Assembly: GCA_018713335.1 (NCBI GenBank)
Contig: DVOW01000060.1
Location: forward strand, 1 to 41,752
Direction of reading: 5' to 3'
DNA length: 41,752 nt
DNA from: Candidatus Merdivicinus intestinigallinarum
GTDB lineage: Bacteria > Bacillota > Clostridia > Oscillospirales > Ruminococcaceae
Below, piece after piece: positions 14,694 to 22,623 of this stretch. Below the pieces are notes generated by a model, which had not been told where the DNA came from, did not search any database, and saw only the letters and a list, made by a program, of their open reading frames with translations. Both the position numbers and the translations under genes were made by a program. Within the stretch, counting starts at the first letter, position 1, and each line of letters begins with the position of its first letter.

Positions 14694-16043
14694 CTACTCC
14701 TGACGGATGGCGGTAAGGGCGCTGATTTTCACCGCCCGGTTGGCCGGGGAGAACCCGGACACCAATCCCACCATGGTGGCAAATACCAAGGCCCCCAGGG
14801 CCAGCCACCACGGGATAATGGACACGCCGCCGATCCCCATGCCGCCAATGTCGTAAATGCTTCCTGACGCTCCCCCGCCGAAGGAGTTAATCAGGAAGGA
14901 AATCAGGTAGCTGATCCCTAACCCGATGACCCCGCCAATAAAGCCGATGGTCCCGGCTTCCATTAAGAACATGGTGCGGATGTTCCCGACAACGCAGCCC
15001 AAAACCTTCATGACGCCGATTTCCCGGGTGCGCTCATAAATGGACATGATCATGGTGTTGGTAATGCCCAAAGCCGCTACAAAGAGGGAGATGGCCCCCA
15101 AACCGCCGAAAATCATCTGCTGCTGGCGGGACTGCTCCTCCAAGGGCTTGCGGATGGATTCCATGGAGTTGGTCTGGGTGTAGCCCATGGCCTGGATGGC
15201 TTCTTCCACTTCGGCCACATACTTCATGTCGTCCACCTTGACAATGACTTCCTGATAAGCGAACTTTTTGTTTTTGTCATCCTTGATGCCGTTTAATTTT
15301 TTGTACTCATTCTCCAGCTTGCGGACATAATTCACATCCATAAATACGCCGTAGGGGCTGGGGTTCTTGCTCCAGTCAGTGACCAGAATACCGGGGCAGG
15401 TGACCTTGTATTCCGGGACTTTTTTGTTGGATTCCTCGGTTTTATTGATTACCAGTTCTATTTTGTCCTCCAGCACGTTTACCGGCGGTTCCGGCTGGTC
15501 AGTAGAATCGCCGCCCATCATGATATAGCTGCCCATGGTGTTGCGTTTTTTGGGATTGTAAAAATTCATGACGGATTCCGAGGAAAAGAGGACGATGCCG
15601 TCGTAATTCCCCTGCTCGTTGGGTTTGGGCAGTTCCCCTTCCTGAACCGTATACCCCAGGGCTTCCAACGCGCTCATGTCCACGCCGATAATGGTGGAAT
15701 CATACTGGTATTTCCCGCTTTTAATGGTGCAGAAGCCCCAGTTTTCCGGGCTGTAGGATGGTGTGACCACGGAAACATGCTCCATTTTCCGGATTTGATC
15801 CAGCATATCGTCGTCCAGCGGCTCAATGTCCGGGTTTGACTGATAGTTATAAATGCTGATTAGGGTCAGGTCCCCCATCTGGGCCAGGGATTCCTGCATG
15901 GTTTTCTGCATCCCCAGCCCCAGGGAAATCATGACCACAATGGCGCAGGTGCCGACCACTACGCCGGTTACGGTGAGCAGCGTCCGGACCTTCCGTTTCC
16001 AGAGGTTTGACAGGCTCATCCGGGCCATATCTCCGATTCTCAT
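14694..16043 (-). CDS. ABC transporter permease, MacB/FtsX type
   Basis: The 449-residue membrane protein has the MacB topology. One N-terminal helix (about 19-43, LLTVTGVVVGTCAIVVMISLG) is preceded by the cytoplasmic SLSNLWKRKVRTLL motif; a large external domain covers about 55-310; three C-terminal helices lie in the FtsX domain (about 312-440). MacB-like permeases act mechanically on envelope substrates or export peptides and antibiotics, rather than forming a classical import channel. The start codon overlaps the stop of the CARDB-like gene by ATGA, so the two are translationally coupled. The partner ATPase is at 18146-18919. The substrate is unknown. Confidence 0.88.
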   Translation of the reverse strand: MRIGDMARMSLSNLWKRKVRTLLTVTGVVVGTCAIVVMISLGLGMQKTMQESLAQMGDLTLISIYNYQSNPDIEPLDDDMLDQIRKMEHVSVVTPSYSPENWGFCTIKSGKYQYDSTIIGVDMSALEALGYTVQEGELPKPNEQGNYDGIVLFSSESVMNFYNPKKRNTMGSYIMMGGDSTDQPEPPVNVLEDKIELVINKTEESNKKVPEYKVTCPGILVTDWSKNPSPYGVFMDVNYVRKLENEYKKLNGIKDDKNKKFAYQEVIVKVDDMKYVAEVEEAIQAMGYTQTNSMESIRKPLEEQSRQQQMIFGGLGAISLFVAALGITNTMIMSIYERTREIGVMKVLGCVVGNIRTMFLMEAGTIGFIGGVIGLGISYLISFLINSFGGGASGSIYDIGGMGIGGVSIIPWWLALGALVFATMVGLVSGFSPANRAVKISALTAIRQE

Positions 16044-18142
16044 GGCTGTTCTCCTGTATCTTCATCGTCATAATCGTCTTCCGCGTCCAGGGCCGCCTGT
16101 CTCTTCTTTTTCACAGCCTTCCGGATGACAACGATCACGACAACCAGCACCACAGCGCCGCCGGCCGCAATGGCGATCCATCCCCAAACGGGCATGCCGC
16201 CTTCCGCTTCCGCGGGCATATCGGGGTCTACCATATCCGGGATTTCCGGTTCCACATATTCCATGACTTCCGATGTAAATTCCTTCACCAGTTCCTTAGT
16301 TTCGCCGTTGGAGTCCTCATAAGTAAAGGTGATGGTGCCGTTTACTGTGCCGGCCTGGGTGGGATTGATGGCCAGGTCGTAGCTGTCGGAAGCGCCGGAT
16401 TCCACGTTGCCGATGTAGGCTTCGGCTTCCGCCGTGGTGAAGCCCTCCCCTTCCACCTTGACAGAGAGATTAAAGATGGTGGATTTGCCCTTGTTGACGT
16501 AAGAAACAGAACCGCTTAAGGTTTCGCCCTGCATGACGGGACCATACATCTGAGGCTCTGTAACCTCAAAACGGTCGGGCTGGGTCAGGGGGATGGCCAG
16601 GGTCTGGGTCACGTCCTTGGTGACCAGTTCGTCGTTGACTATGGCTTCATAGCTGAAGGCAAAGTCCACGCCGTAGGATTTGGGCTTGGCGTCCGCTTTG
16701 GGCAGCAGGTCAATGGACTTGGTGACAGAGCCGCCCGCAGCAATGCTGTCAATGTAGAAGGTATTGGAAGAATTGGCGGGAGAGAAGGCGCCGCCGGTTT
16801 CCTCGTCCGCCGCCGCGGAAACGGTGATTTTCACGTTGCGCACCGGCGCCTTGCCGGTGTTGCGGATGGCTGCGGTCAGGGTGAACACCTCGCCGCCGGT
16901 AACAGCCGTGACTCCTTCTCCATAATTATAGCTTTCAATAATCAGTTGCGGAACGCCTTCGGTTTTGGGCTTCTCTCCGTCATCCTCCTGCTTGGTGGGG
17001 TCGCCGGTGACGCTGACGAAGGCTTTGGAGGTGTAGCTCTCCTCGCCGCAGGCCATGGTCACGTCCAGGTTATAGTTGCCGGTGGCCATTTTGCCATTGG
17101 ATGCCAAGGCAAAGGTCAGCTTAGTAGACGCCCCCGCCTTCAGCTCGCTGATGCGCTGGGAATCCACAGTGCCGTCCATGGTAAAGTTTTCCGTGGAAAG
17201 GCCGCCCAGGGTCACCAGGACATTTTTATAATCCTTGGTGCCGGTATTCTGGACAGTCAGGTTCACCTTGAATTTCTCCCCGGCCTTGACGGAGCCAGGG
17301 GTAACGGTGTAGCCTGCCAGGGTCAGCTGGCCGGAGCCGGGTTTCTCGGGGTCTTTGCCCTTGACTTTGATGTAGGTTTCGATGGTATCCGTTTTAGCTT
17401 CCCCGCTGTATTTGTACGCCACAGTCAGGGTGATGGGATAGGTGCCTGTTTCAATCGCGGAATCCGCCGTAATGTCCAGCTCCACATCGTGGGTCTTTTC
17501 CCGGGTGTAGGAAAAGGTTTGGGTAGCGGAGGCGGTGTTGAAATACAGCTTTTCCGGGAGCTTTGCGGTGATCTGCACATCGCCGGAGATCCGTCTGGAG
17601 CCGCTGGTGATGGGGTAAGAGATCACCTTGCTGGCCCCGGCGTCGATGGTGGGGATCTTGGCGTCTTCCTCAACCGTGAAAATGCTGCCCGCCACTACTG
17701 TGGGAGGGGCCGGGGTGTTGTCATCGCCGGAAGAGCCGTCGTCTTGGGGAACCAGGCCGGATACCCGGTAAGTGCAGCTTTCATTTCCAACAGAAAGCTG
17801 GATATGTCCTTCGGAGCTCTGACCGCTGTATGTAATCACAGGAGGAATTACAATGCTTCCAGAGCCGCCTGTAAACTGTACCGTAACGGTGGTGCTGCCG
17901 CTTAACGCGCCTACGCCTTGGACCGATACGTCATACATGTCATCCACTACGCTGACACCGCTGATTGTCCCACTGGCGCTGATGCTGTCCCCTGCGGAAA
18001 TCGTTGACGGCGTTACCGTCAGACTCGCGGTCATTCCCGCCGCCCTAACCTGTGCGGCGGGCACCACAGAAGCCGCGATCCAAATCATCATGCTCAAAGC
18101 CGCCAGTAAGCTGACAGCCTGCTTGGTCAAAACTTTTTTCAT
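16040..18142 (-). CDS. Secreted, membrane-anchored CARDB-like multi-domain protein
   Basis: A 700-residue surface protein. It has a signal peptide (MKKVLTKQAVSLLAALSMM, ending near AAQVRA), a first beta-rich domain with TPSTISAGDSISASGTISG, an acidic low-complexity linker near 135-150, then several CARDB/NPCBM-like beta-sandwich repeats marked by TPGSVKAGEKFKVNLTVQNTG, GGEVFTLTAAIRNTG and GETLSGSVSYVNKG. A C-terminal helix (about 655-678, GWIAIAAGGAVVLVVVIVVI) is followed by a basic stop-transfer segment and an acidic tail. Such domains bind or present extracellular ligands. Being encoded between the ATPase (three bases upstream) and permease (four-base overlap), it is probably the external partner of this ABC complex. 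Confidence 0.8.
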   Translation of the reverse strand: MKKVLTKQAVSLLAALSMMIWIAASVVPAAQVRAAGMTASLTVTPSTISAGDSISASGTISGVSVVDDMYDVSVQGVGALSGSTTVTVQFTGGSGSIVIPPVITYSGQSSEGHIQLSVGNESCTYRVSGLVPQDDGSSGDDNTPAPPTVVAGSIFTVEEDAKIPTIDAGASKVISYPITSGSRRISGDVQITAKLPEKLYFNTASATQTFSYTREKTHDVELDITADSAIETGTYPITLTVAYKYSGEAKTDTIETYIKVKGKDPEKPGSGQLTLAGYTVTPGSVKAGEKFKVNLTVQNTGTKDYKNVLVTLGGLSTENFTMDGTVDSQRISELKAGASTKLTFALASNGKMATGNYNLDVTMACGEESYTSKAFVSVTGDPTKQEDDGEKPKTEGVPQLIIESYNYGEGVTAVTGGEVFTLTAAIRNTGKAPVRNVKITVSAAADEETGGAFSPANSSNTFYIDSIAAGGSVTKSIDLLPKADAKPKSYGVDFAFSYEAIVNDELVTKDVTQTLAIPLTQPDRFEVTEPQMYGPVMQGETLSGSVSYVNKGKSTIFNLSVKVEGEGFTTAEAEAYIGNVESGASDSYDLAINPTQAGTVNGTITFTYEDSNGETKELVKEFTSEVMEYVEPEIPDMVDPDMPAEAEGGMPVWGWIAIAAGGAVVLVVVIVVIRKAVKKKRQAALDAEDDYDDEDTGEQP

Positions 18143-18145
18143 AAC

Positions 18146-18919
18146 TCACACTCCGTTTTTTTCCATTGTATGGGCCGTTTCCGCCGCAATGTCCACGTTT
18201 TTCTCCACCGTTTCCGGCCCCGCCGCGATCACCGACTGGTTCCGTTCGTCGCTGATGATGCATCCGTCCACCAGATGGATGATCCGGTCGGCGTACCGGG
18301 CGATGTCCTGGTCATGGGTCACTAGGATCAGGGTCTCGTGGTATTTCCTGGCCATTCCCACGATCATTTCCATAACTTCTTCTGTGGTATGGGAATCCAG
18401 GTTGCCAGTGGGCTCGTCGGCGAAAACGATCTTGGGCTTTGCCACGAACGCCCGGGCGATACCTACCCGCTGCTGCTGGCCGCCGGACATCTGGGTGGGC
18501 TTGTGCATCATGCGGGAGCCCAGTTTGACGCGCTTGAGCATTTTCTTTGCCTCCCGGGTCCGTTCCTTCCGCCCCACCCCTTTGAACATCAGGGGGAGGG
18601 CAACGTTTTCCACGGCCGTCATGGTGGGCATCAGGTTATAGGACTGAAAGATAAAGCCGATGTTCAGCTGCCTGAAATAAGCCAGCTCCTTTTCGCTCAT
18701 TTTGACGATATCCTTCCCCTCGATGATGACCGCGCCCTTGGTGGGCTTTTCCAGCCCGGCCATAATGTTCAGGAGCGTGGACTTTCCTGATCCGGAGGTG
18801 CCCAGGATACAGCAGATCTCCCCCTGCTCGATGGTCAGGTTGATGCGGCTCAGGGCCACCACCCGTTCCTGGTCCAGCCGGTAAACCTTCCGGATGTCTT
18901 TCACTTGTATCAGGCTCAT
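18146..18919 (-). CDS. ABC transporter ATP-binding protein (MacB/LolD-like)
   Basis: Cytoplasmic ATPase of 257 residues that powers the MacB-type permease encoded downstream. All motifs are intact: Walker A GTSGSGKST (40-48), Q-loop Gln92, signature MSGGQQQR (144-151), Walker B IVFADEP (164-170), D-loop GNLDS and the H-loop in LVTHDQ. The sequence LDSHTTEEVM and the ordering match the LolD/MacB/FtsE branch. A tail of about 30 residues after the core is unassigned. It is the first gene of the operon, read from the promoter near 18980-19009. Confidence 0.92.
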   Translation of the reverse strand: MSLIQVKDIRKVYRLDQERVVALSRINLTIEQGEICCILGTSGSGKSTLLNIMAGLEKPTKGAVIIEGKDIVKMSEKELAYFRQLNIGFIFQSYNLMPTMTAVENVALPLMFKGVGRKERTREAKKMLKRVKLGSRMMHKPTQMSGGQQQRVGIARAFVAKPKIVFADEPTGNLDSHTTEEVMEMIVGMARKYHETLILVTHDQDIARYADRIIHLVDGCIISDERNQSVIAAGPETVEKNVDIAAETAHTMEKNGV

Positions 18920-18979
18920 GTCACAACTCCTACTGTCGAAAATTTCATGCTCTGCTCTCCCTTCCCTCTGTTTGTCTAC

Positions 18980-19022
18980 AGTATATCATACCGGGTTTGG
19001 TAAAATCAATTGAAATCCGGTA
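18980..19022 (-). promoter_or_regulatory. Promoter of the ABC operon with flanking inverted repeat
   Basis: TTGATT (19009-19004), an 18-base spacer and TATACT (18985-18980), with TGA before it giving an extended -10. TACCGG (18989-18994) and CCGGTA (19017-19022) form an inverted repeat around the -35 box that could be an operator. Confidence 0.55.
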
Positions 19023-19099
19023 ACAATGCTTAATTATTCCTTAATATTACCAAAAGCTTTTCTGATATTCCTTTATACAGGTACGGGAAAGGGGCCGAT

Positions 19100-20479
19100 T
19101 TATCTCATGATTTTTTTCAAAAAATAAAATTTTTCCTGATAAGGCGGGTAGCGCATGGGGATGTCCGGCCAGCTTCCCCGTTCCAGCACTGATTTCCAGT
19201 GGGTGAAGGTGTCAAAACCGGCCTTGCCGTGGCAGCTGCCCATGCCGGAATTGCCGATGCCGCCGAAGGGCAGACGCGGGGAGGTGAGATGGACGATGAC
19301 GTCGTTATAGCAGCCCCCTCCGAAGGAGAGGCGGGAAAAAATATACCGGGCCTTTTTCCGGTTGCCGGAAAAGAGGTAGCAGGCCAGGGGCTTGGGGCGG
19401 GAAGCCACCAGGCGCAGAGCGTCCTCCAGCTTATGATAAGAAATCACCGGCAGCACCGGCCCGAAGATCTCCTCCTGCATGACCGGGCTTTCTAGGGACG
19501 GCTCATCCAGCAGGGTCAGCTGGAGCTTCAAGGTATCCGGGTCCACCCCGCCCCCAAAGAGGATGTTCTGCCCCTCCATCAGGCCGCGGAGGCGTGTAAA
19601 GTGTTTCTCATTTACAATCCGGGGATACTCCGGATTTTCCACCATATCCACCGGGTACTGGCGGCTCATTTCCTCCTGCATCCGGGCTACCAATTCATTT
19701 TTTACCGTATCCTGCACCAGCAGGTAATCCGGCGCAACGCAGGTCTGGCCAGCGTTCAGGCACTTGCCCCAGACAATCCGCCGGGCCGCCAGCGCAAGGT
19801 CGGCGGTTTCCTCCACGATACAGGGGCTTTTTCCTCCCAGCTCCAAAGTTACCGGCGTCAGGTTTTCCGCGGCGGCAGCCAGGACGATCTTGCCCACCCG
19901 GGGGCTGCCGGTAAAAAAGATATGGTCAAAGGGCATGGAAAACAGCCGGGTGTTATGAGGAATGGTCCCCAGCACCGGCGCAATATATTCCTCAGGGAAG
20001 CCCTCCCCGATCATCTGGGCCAGAACCGCCGACGTTGCCGGGGCGTCAGGGGGCAGGGATAAAATGGCGCAGCACCCGGCCGCTATAGCGGAAACCAAGG
20101 GAGCCAGGGTCAGCTGCACCGGGTAATTCCACGGGGAGACAATCAGCACGCAGCCTTTCGGCTCTGGGTACCGCCGCCCATTGGAGGGGAATTGCAGCAG
20201 GGGCCCCGGCGTCCGGCGCACCCGGGACCAGCGGGAAAGGTTCCGGACCGCTTCCCGGATCTCCCCCTGGACAATGCCAAGCTCCGTTGCGTAGCCCTCG
20301 AACATGGTTTTCCCCAGGTCCTTATCCAAAGCGGCCAGCAGATGAGGCTCCCATTGCCGCAGGAGTTCCGACAGCTTCAGCAGCTGTTCCCGGCGGTATG
20401 GCGTCGGGAAGGTGTTCCCAGCCCGGAAAAAACGCTGCTGATTTGCTAAAAGGCCGTCAAGGTTTTCTGAATTGTCCAT
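19100..20479 (-). CDS. Aldehyde dehydrogenase family protein, class 3-like
   Basis: NAD(P)+-dependent oxidation of an aldehyde to an acid is the family role. The 459 residues match the short class-3/YwdH-type enzymes, which lack the long N-terminal extension. Catalytic Cys247 lies in NAGQTC (242-247), the general base Glu213 in TLELGGKSP, and Asn118 in SPWNYP. EEIFGPVLPV is also present. The usual cofactor motif LKPSE is missing: the equivalent stretch reads ILSLPPDAPATS (139-150), so the Lys and Glu that contact the nucleotide ribose are absent. This may alter cofactor preference. The start is at 20479. DUF47 lies upstream on the same strand with a hairpin between them. Confidence 0.85.
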   Translation of the reverse strand: MDNSENLDGLLANQQRFFRAGNTFPTPYRREQLLKLSELLRQWEPHLLAALDKDLGKTMFEGYATELGIVQGEIREAVRNLSRWSRVRRTPGPLLQFPSNGRRYPEPKGCVLIVSPWNYPVQLTLAPLVSAIAAGCCAILSLPPDAPATSAVLAQMIGEGFPEEYIAPVLGTIPHNTRLFSMPFDHIFFTGSPRVGKIVLAAAAENLTPVTLELGGKSPCIVEETADLALAARRIVWGKCLNAGQTCVAPDYLLVQDTVKNELVARMQEEMSRQYPVDMVENPEYPRIVNEKHFTRLRGLMEGQNILFGGGVDPDTLKLQLTLLDEPSLESPVMQEEIFGPVLPVISYHKLEDALRLVASRPKPLACYLFSGNRKKARYIFSRLSFGGGCYNDVIVHLTSPRLPFGGIGNSGMGSCHGKAGFDTFTHWKSVLERGSWPDIPMRYPPYQEKFYFLKKIMR

Positions 20480-20496
20480 AAGACCACCCTTTCCGC

Positions 20497-20525
20497 AGAT
20501 AAGGCAAACCCCGGCAGAACCGGGG
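20497..20525 (-). terminator. Candidate terminator after the DUF47 gene
   Basis: Stem CCCCGG/CCGGGG (20509-20514, 20520-20525) with loop CAGAA; on the minus strand it is followed by TTTGCCTTAT. The T-run is weak, so some read-through into the aldehyde dehydrogenase gene is likely. Confidence 0.45.
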
Positions 20526-20531
20526 ATGACC

Positions 20532-21155
20532 TTACGTATTCTTCATCATAATAGTTTGTACCGTATTGGCCACATGCTCGCAGAAGTCGCAGCACCGTTC
20601 CATACGGTTAAAGGTTTCCGTCCAGGCAAGGGTTTCAACAGGGTCCAGGCGGTTGCAGAAGATCCCCCGGATTGTTTCCACATAAAGCCGGTCCGCTTCC
20701 TCCTCCAGCGCATTGACCGCAATAATATGCTGGTGAATGGTGCTGGAACGGCGGAAATGCCGGAATTCCTTCATAATATCCTTGAGCCTGGCGCAGCACT
20801 GGGAAATCAGCTCCGCAAAGCGCAGGGTTTCCGGACGGATCACCTGGATATTGAACATATAGACCCGCATCAGCACATCTTCGATACTGTCGGTTACATC
20901 GTCGATGGTCTGGGCCAGGCGGAGGATGTCCTCCCGGGCCAAAGGCACGAACAGGTCGTGGGCCAGCTCATCGATCAGCTTATGCTTTGCGGCGTCCGCC
21001 GTATGCTCAATGTTGTGGAGGTTCTTCATCATCTCCTCCAGGTTTTCCGGCTCAAACCGGGTGAGGGAGGTGCAGAGGATCTCAGCGGACTGGCAGGCGT
21101 AATCGACAGCCCGGACAAATTCATCAAAGTAGTGGCAGCGCTTGTGAATCTTCAT
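20532..21155 (-). CDS. DUF47 / PhoU-like protein (Pit accessory type)
   Basis: A soluble, all-helical 207-residue protein of the DUF47 family, related to PhoU. Family features visible here are the metal-binding-type helices with EHTADAAKHKLIDELAHDLFVPLAREDILRLAQTIDDVTDSIED (in short pieces: EHTADAAKHK, FVPLAREDIL, IDDVTDSIED), plus ALEEEADRLY near residue 150. DUF47 genes usually sit beside a Pit phosphate permease and are thought to modulate it. No pit gene is in the window; instead a DUF368 gene lies divergently. Start ATG 21155 follows GGAGAGGG. Confidence 0.85.
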   Translation of the reverse strand: MKIHKRCHYFDEFVRAVDYACQSAEILCTSLTRFEPENLEEMMKNLHNIEHTADAAKHKLIDELAHDLFVPLAREDILRLAQTIDDVTDSIEDVLMRVYMFNIQVIRPETLRFAELISQCCARLKDIMKEFRHFRRSSTIHQHIIAVNALEEEADRLYVETIRGIFCNRLDPVETLAWTETFNRMERCCDFCEHVANTVQTIMMKNT

Positions 21156-21235
21156 GTATCATTCCCTCTCCTGTTCCATAAGCAAAAGCATATCCAAGCC
21201 GGTGTTCAAGCCTTCATTCAGATATTACCGTACTT

Positions 21236-21264
21236 ATCATACCATGTTTTTACAAATTAGACAA
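21236..21264 (-). promoter_or_regulatory. Promoter of the DUF47 gene
   Basis: TTGTCT (21264-21259), a 17-base spacer, and TATGAT (21241-21236) preceded by TGG (extended -10). Confidence 0.65.
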
Positions 21265-21303
21265 GCTCCCCATGATATTTTACTTTTTTTTAACAAAATC
21301 CCC

Positions 21304-21333
21304 TTGCACAATTTACTATTTTGTATGTATAAT
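21304..21333 (+). promoter_or_regulatory. Promoter of the DUF368 gene
   Basis: TTGCAC (21304-21309), an 18-base spacer and a perfect TATAAT (21328-21333), 42 bases before the start codon. It is back-to-back with the DUF47 promoter. Confidence 0.7.
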
Positions 21334-21374
21334 AAAAAGATACAGAATTAACTCAAATATAGGAGTCACAGACC

Positions 21375-22184
21375 ATGAAAAAACATCTGATTACCGCGCT
21401 GAAGGCGATGCTCATAGGGGCTTCCATGCTGATCCCCGGTGTCAGCGGCGGCACAATGGCCATCATTTTAAATGTATATGACAAACTGCTGTCATCCGTC
21501 AGCCATTTTTTCAGCGCGCCGAAAAAAAATGCAGCTTTTCTTGGGGTTTTCGTCGCCGGGGGACTGCTGGGCGTCTTCCTGTTTTCCGATATCATCCTCA
21601 CCATCACCAACACCTTCCCCTTCCCCATGATGTTCTTTTTTATGGGAGCCATCCTGGGCGGCCTGCCTGCCCTGCTGGACCACGCCAAAACAGAAAGCGG
21701 CTTCCAGCTCCGACAGATCCTTTATGTGCTCATCGGGGCGGCGGTTGTTTTGGCCATGTCTTTTGAACCGGCGGGGCTGTTCACAGCCGGAACCGGGTTC
21801 CAGGCGGTAGTGGTGCTGTTCATCGCGGGGATCCTCTGCGCGGCGGCCCTGATCCTGCCGGGCATCAGCATTTCCTACATGCTGCTGATCTTCGGCCTGT
21901 ATGAACCCGCCATGACCGCCATCCACACCCTTGATTTCAGCTTCCTGCTCCCCATGGGCTTCGGGCTGCTGGCCGGTATCCTTCTGATGGTCAAGCTCCT
22001 GGAAAAAGCCATGGTGAAGGCCCCCCAGGTCACCTACCCCGTCATCATCGGCTTCCTGCTGGGCTCCCTGCCCCAGGTCTTCCCGGGGATCCCGACCGGC
22101 ATCAACTGGCTCATCTGCCCGGTGATGCTGGCGGCAGGTTTTGCGGGGATCATGCTCCTGTCCCGCCTGACTGCGGAGAATTAA
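21375..22184 (+). CDS. DUF368 polytopic membrane protein
   Basis: A 269-residue membrane protein with about eight hydrophobic segments. The N-terminal motif GASMLIPGVSGGTMAIILNVYDKLL (best seen as IPGVSGGTMA) and the repeated internal version LPGISISYMLLIFGLYE show the inverted-repeat layout of DUF368. Some members of this family have been linked to undecaprenyl-phosphate translocation in recent work; I recall this as an association for DUF368/PopT proteins, and it is not provable from the sequence. Start ATG 21375 follows TAGGAG. It is monocistronic and divergent from DUF47. Confidence 0.85.
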   Translation: MKKHLITALKAMLIGASMLIPGVSGGTMAIILNVYDKLLSSVSHFFSAPKKNAAFLGVFVAGGLLGVFLFSDIILTITNTFPFPMMFFFMGAILGGLPALLDHAKTESGFQLRQILYVLIGAAVVLAMSFEPAGLFTAGTGFQAVVVLFIAGILCAAALILPGISISYMLLIFGLYEPAMTAIHTLDFSFLLPMGFGLLAGILLMVKLLEKAMVKAPQVTYPVIIGFLLGSLPQVFPGIPTGINWLICPVMLAAGFAGIMLLSRLTAEN

Positions 22185-22574
22185 AGTTTGCTGGCAAAAA
22201 TTGAAAGTTTTGGTCCAGCTTGTTTCATGTCGTGAACTTGTTCACGACTGCTGGTGAGGGTGAAGGGGGCGTTGCCCCCTTCTTGCGTCGTCAAGCTAGT
22301 TTGACGAAAAGCAACGAGCGAAATCCAAGCTCTTCGCACCTCGGGCGCGAACTACAAGAAAAAAGCGGAGCCATGAAGTTATAGTTCATGGCGTGCAGAC
22401 CGCCCGCGGATGTCCCCGCGATTCGATTTTGCTTTGCAAAATCGAATGATAGAATTTTCTAATACTTTCTCCACGGCGTATTTGCGTTAGCAAAGTTTCC
22501 TTTTACGCCAGCAAACATCTTGATACAAAACGGGCGGCCAATGGCCGCCCCTACTGTTTTTCGCTCAAAACAAT
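22185..22574. repeat. Gene-free stretch packed with hairpins
   Basis: No supported gene. In order: GTCGTGAACTTGTTCACGAC (22229-22248); GAAGGGGGC/GCCCCCTTC (22262-22282); CGTCAA/TTGACG (22289-22306), a decayed relative of the GTCG hairpins at 1534 and 38582; CCATGAA/TTCATGG (22371-22391); a perfect 12-bp stem ATTCGATTTTGC/GCAAAATCGAAT (22421-22447); and a CTAC-tailed hairpin (22532-22554). It separates the convergent DUF368 and YesL-like genes. Confidence 0.6.
22532..22554 (+). repeat. CTAC-tailed hairpin repeat
   Basis: Stem GGGCGGCC/GGCCGCCC, loop AAT, followed by CTAC. Confidence 0.75.
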
Positions 22575-22616
22575 AAACAGGGGACGGCAGGTTTCACCGT
22601 CCCCTGTTTTGTTTTT
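22575..22616 (-). terminator. Terminator of the YesL-like gene, possibly bidirectional
   Basis: A 13-bp stem (AAACAGGGGACGG/CCGTCCCCTGTTT, 22575-22587 and 22597-22609) has T-rich sequence after it on both strands. It lies 15 bases beyond the gene's stop. Confidence 0.75.
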
Positions 22617-22623
22617 CATGATG

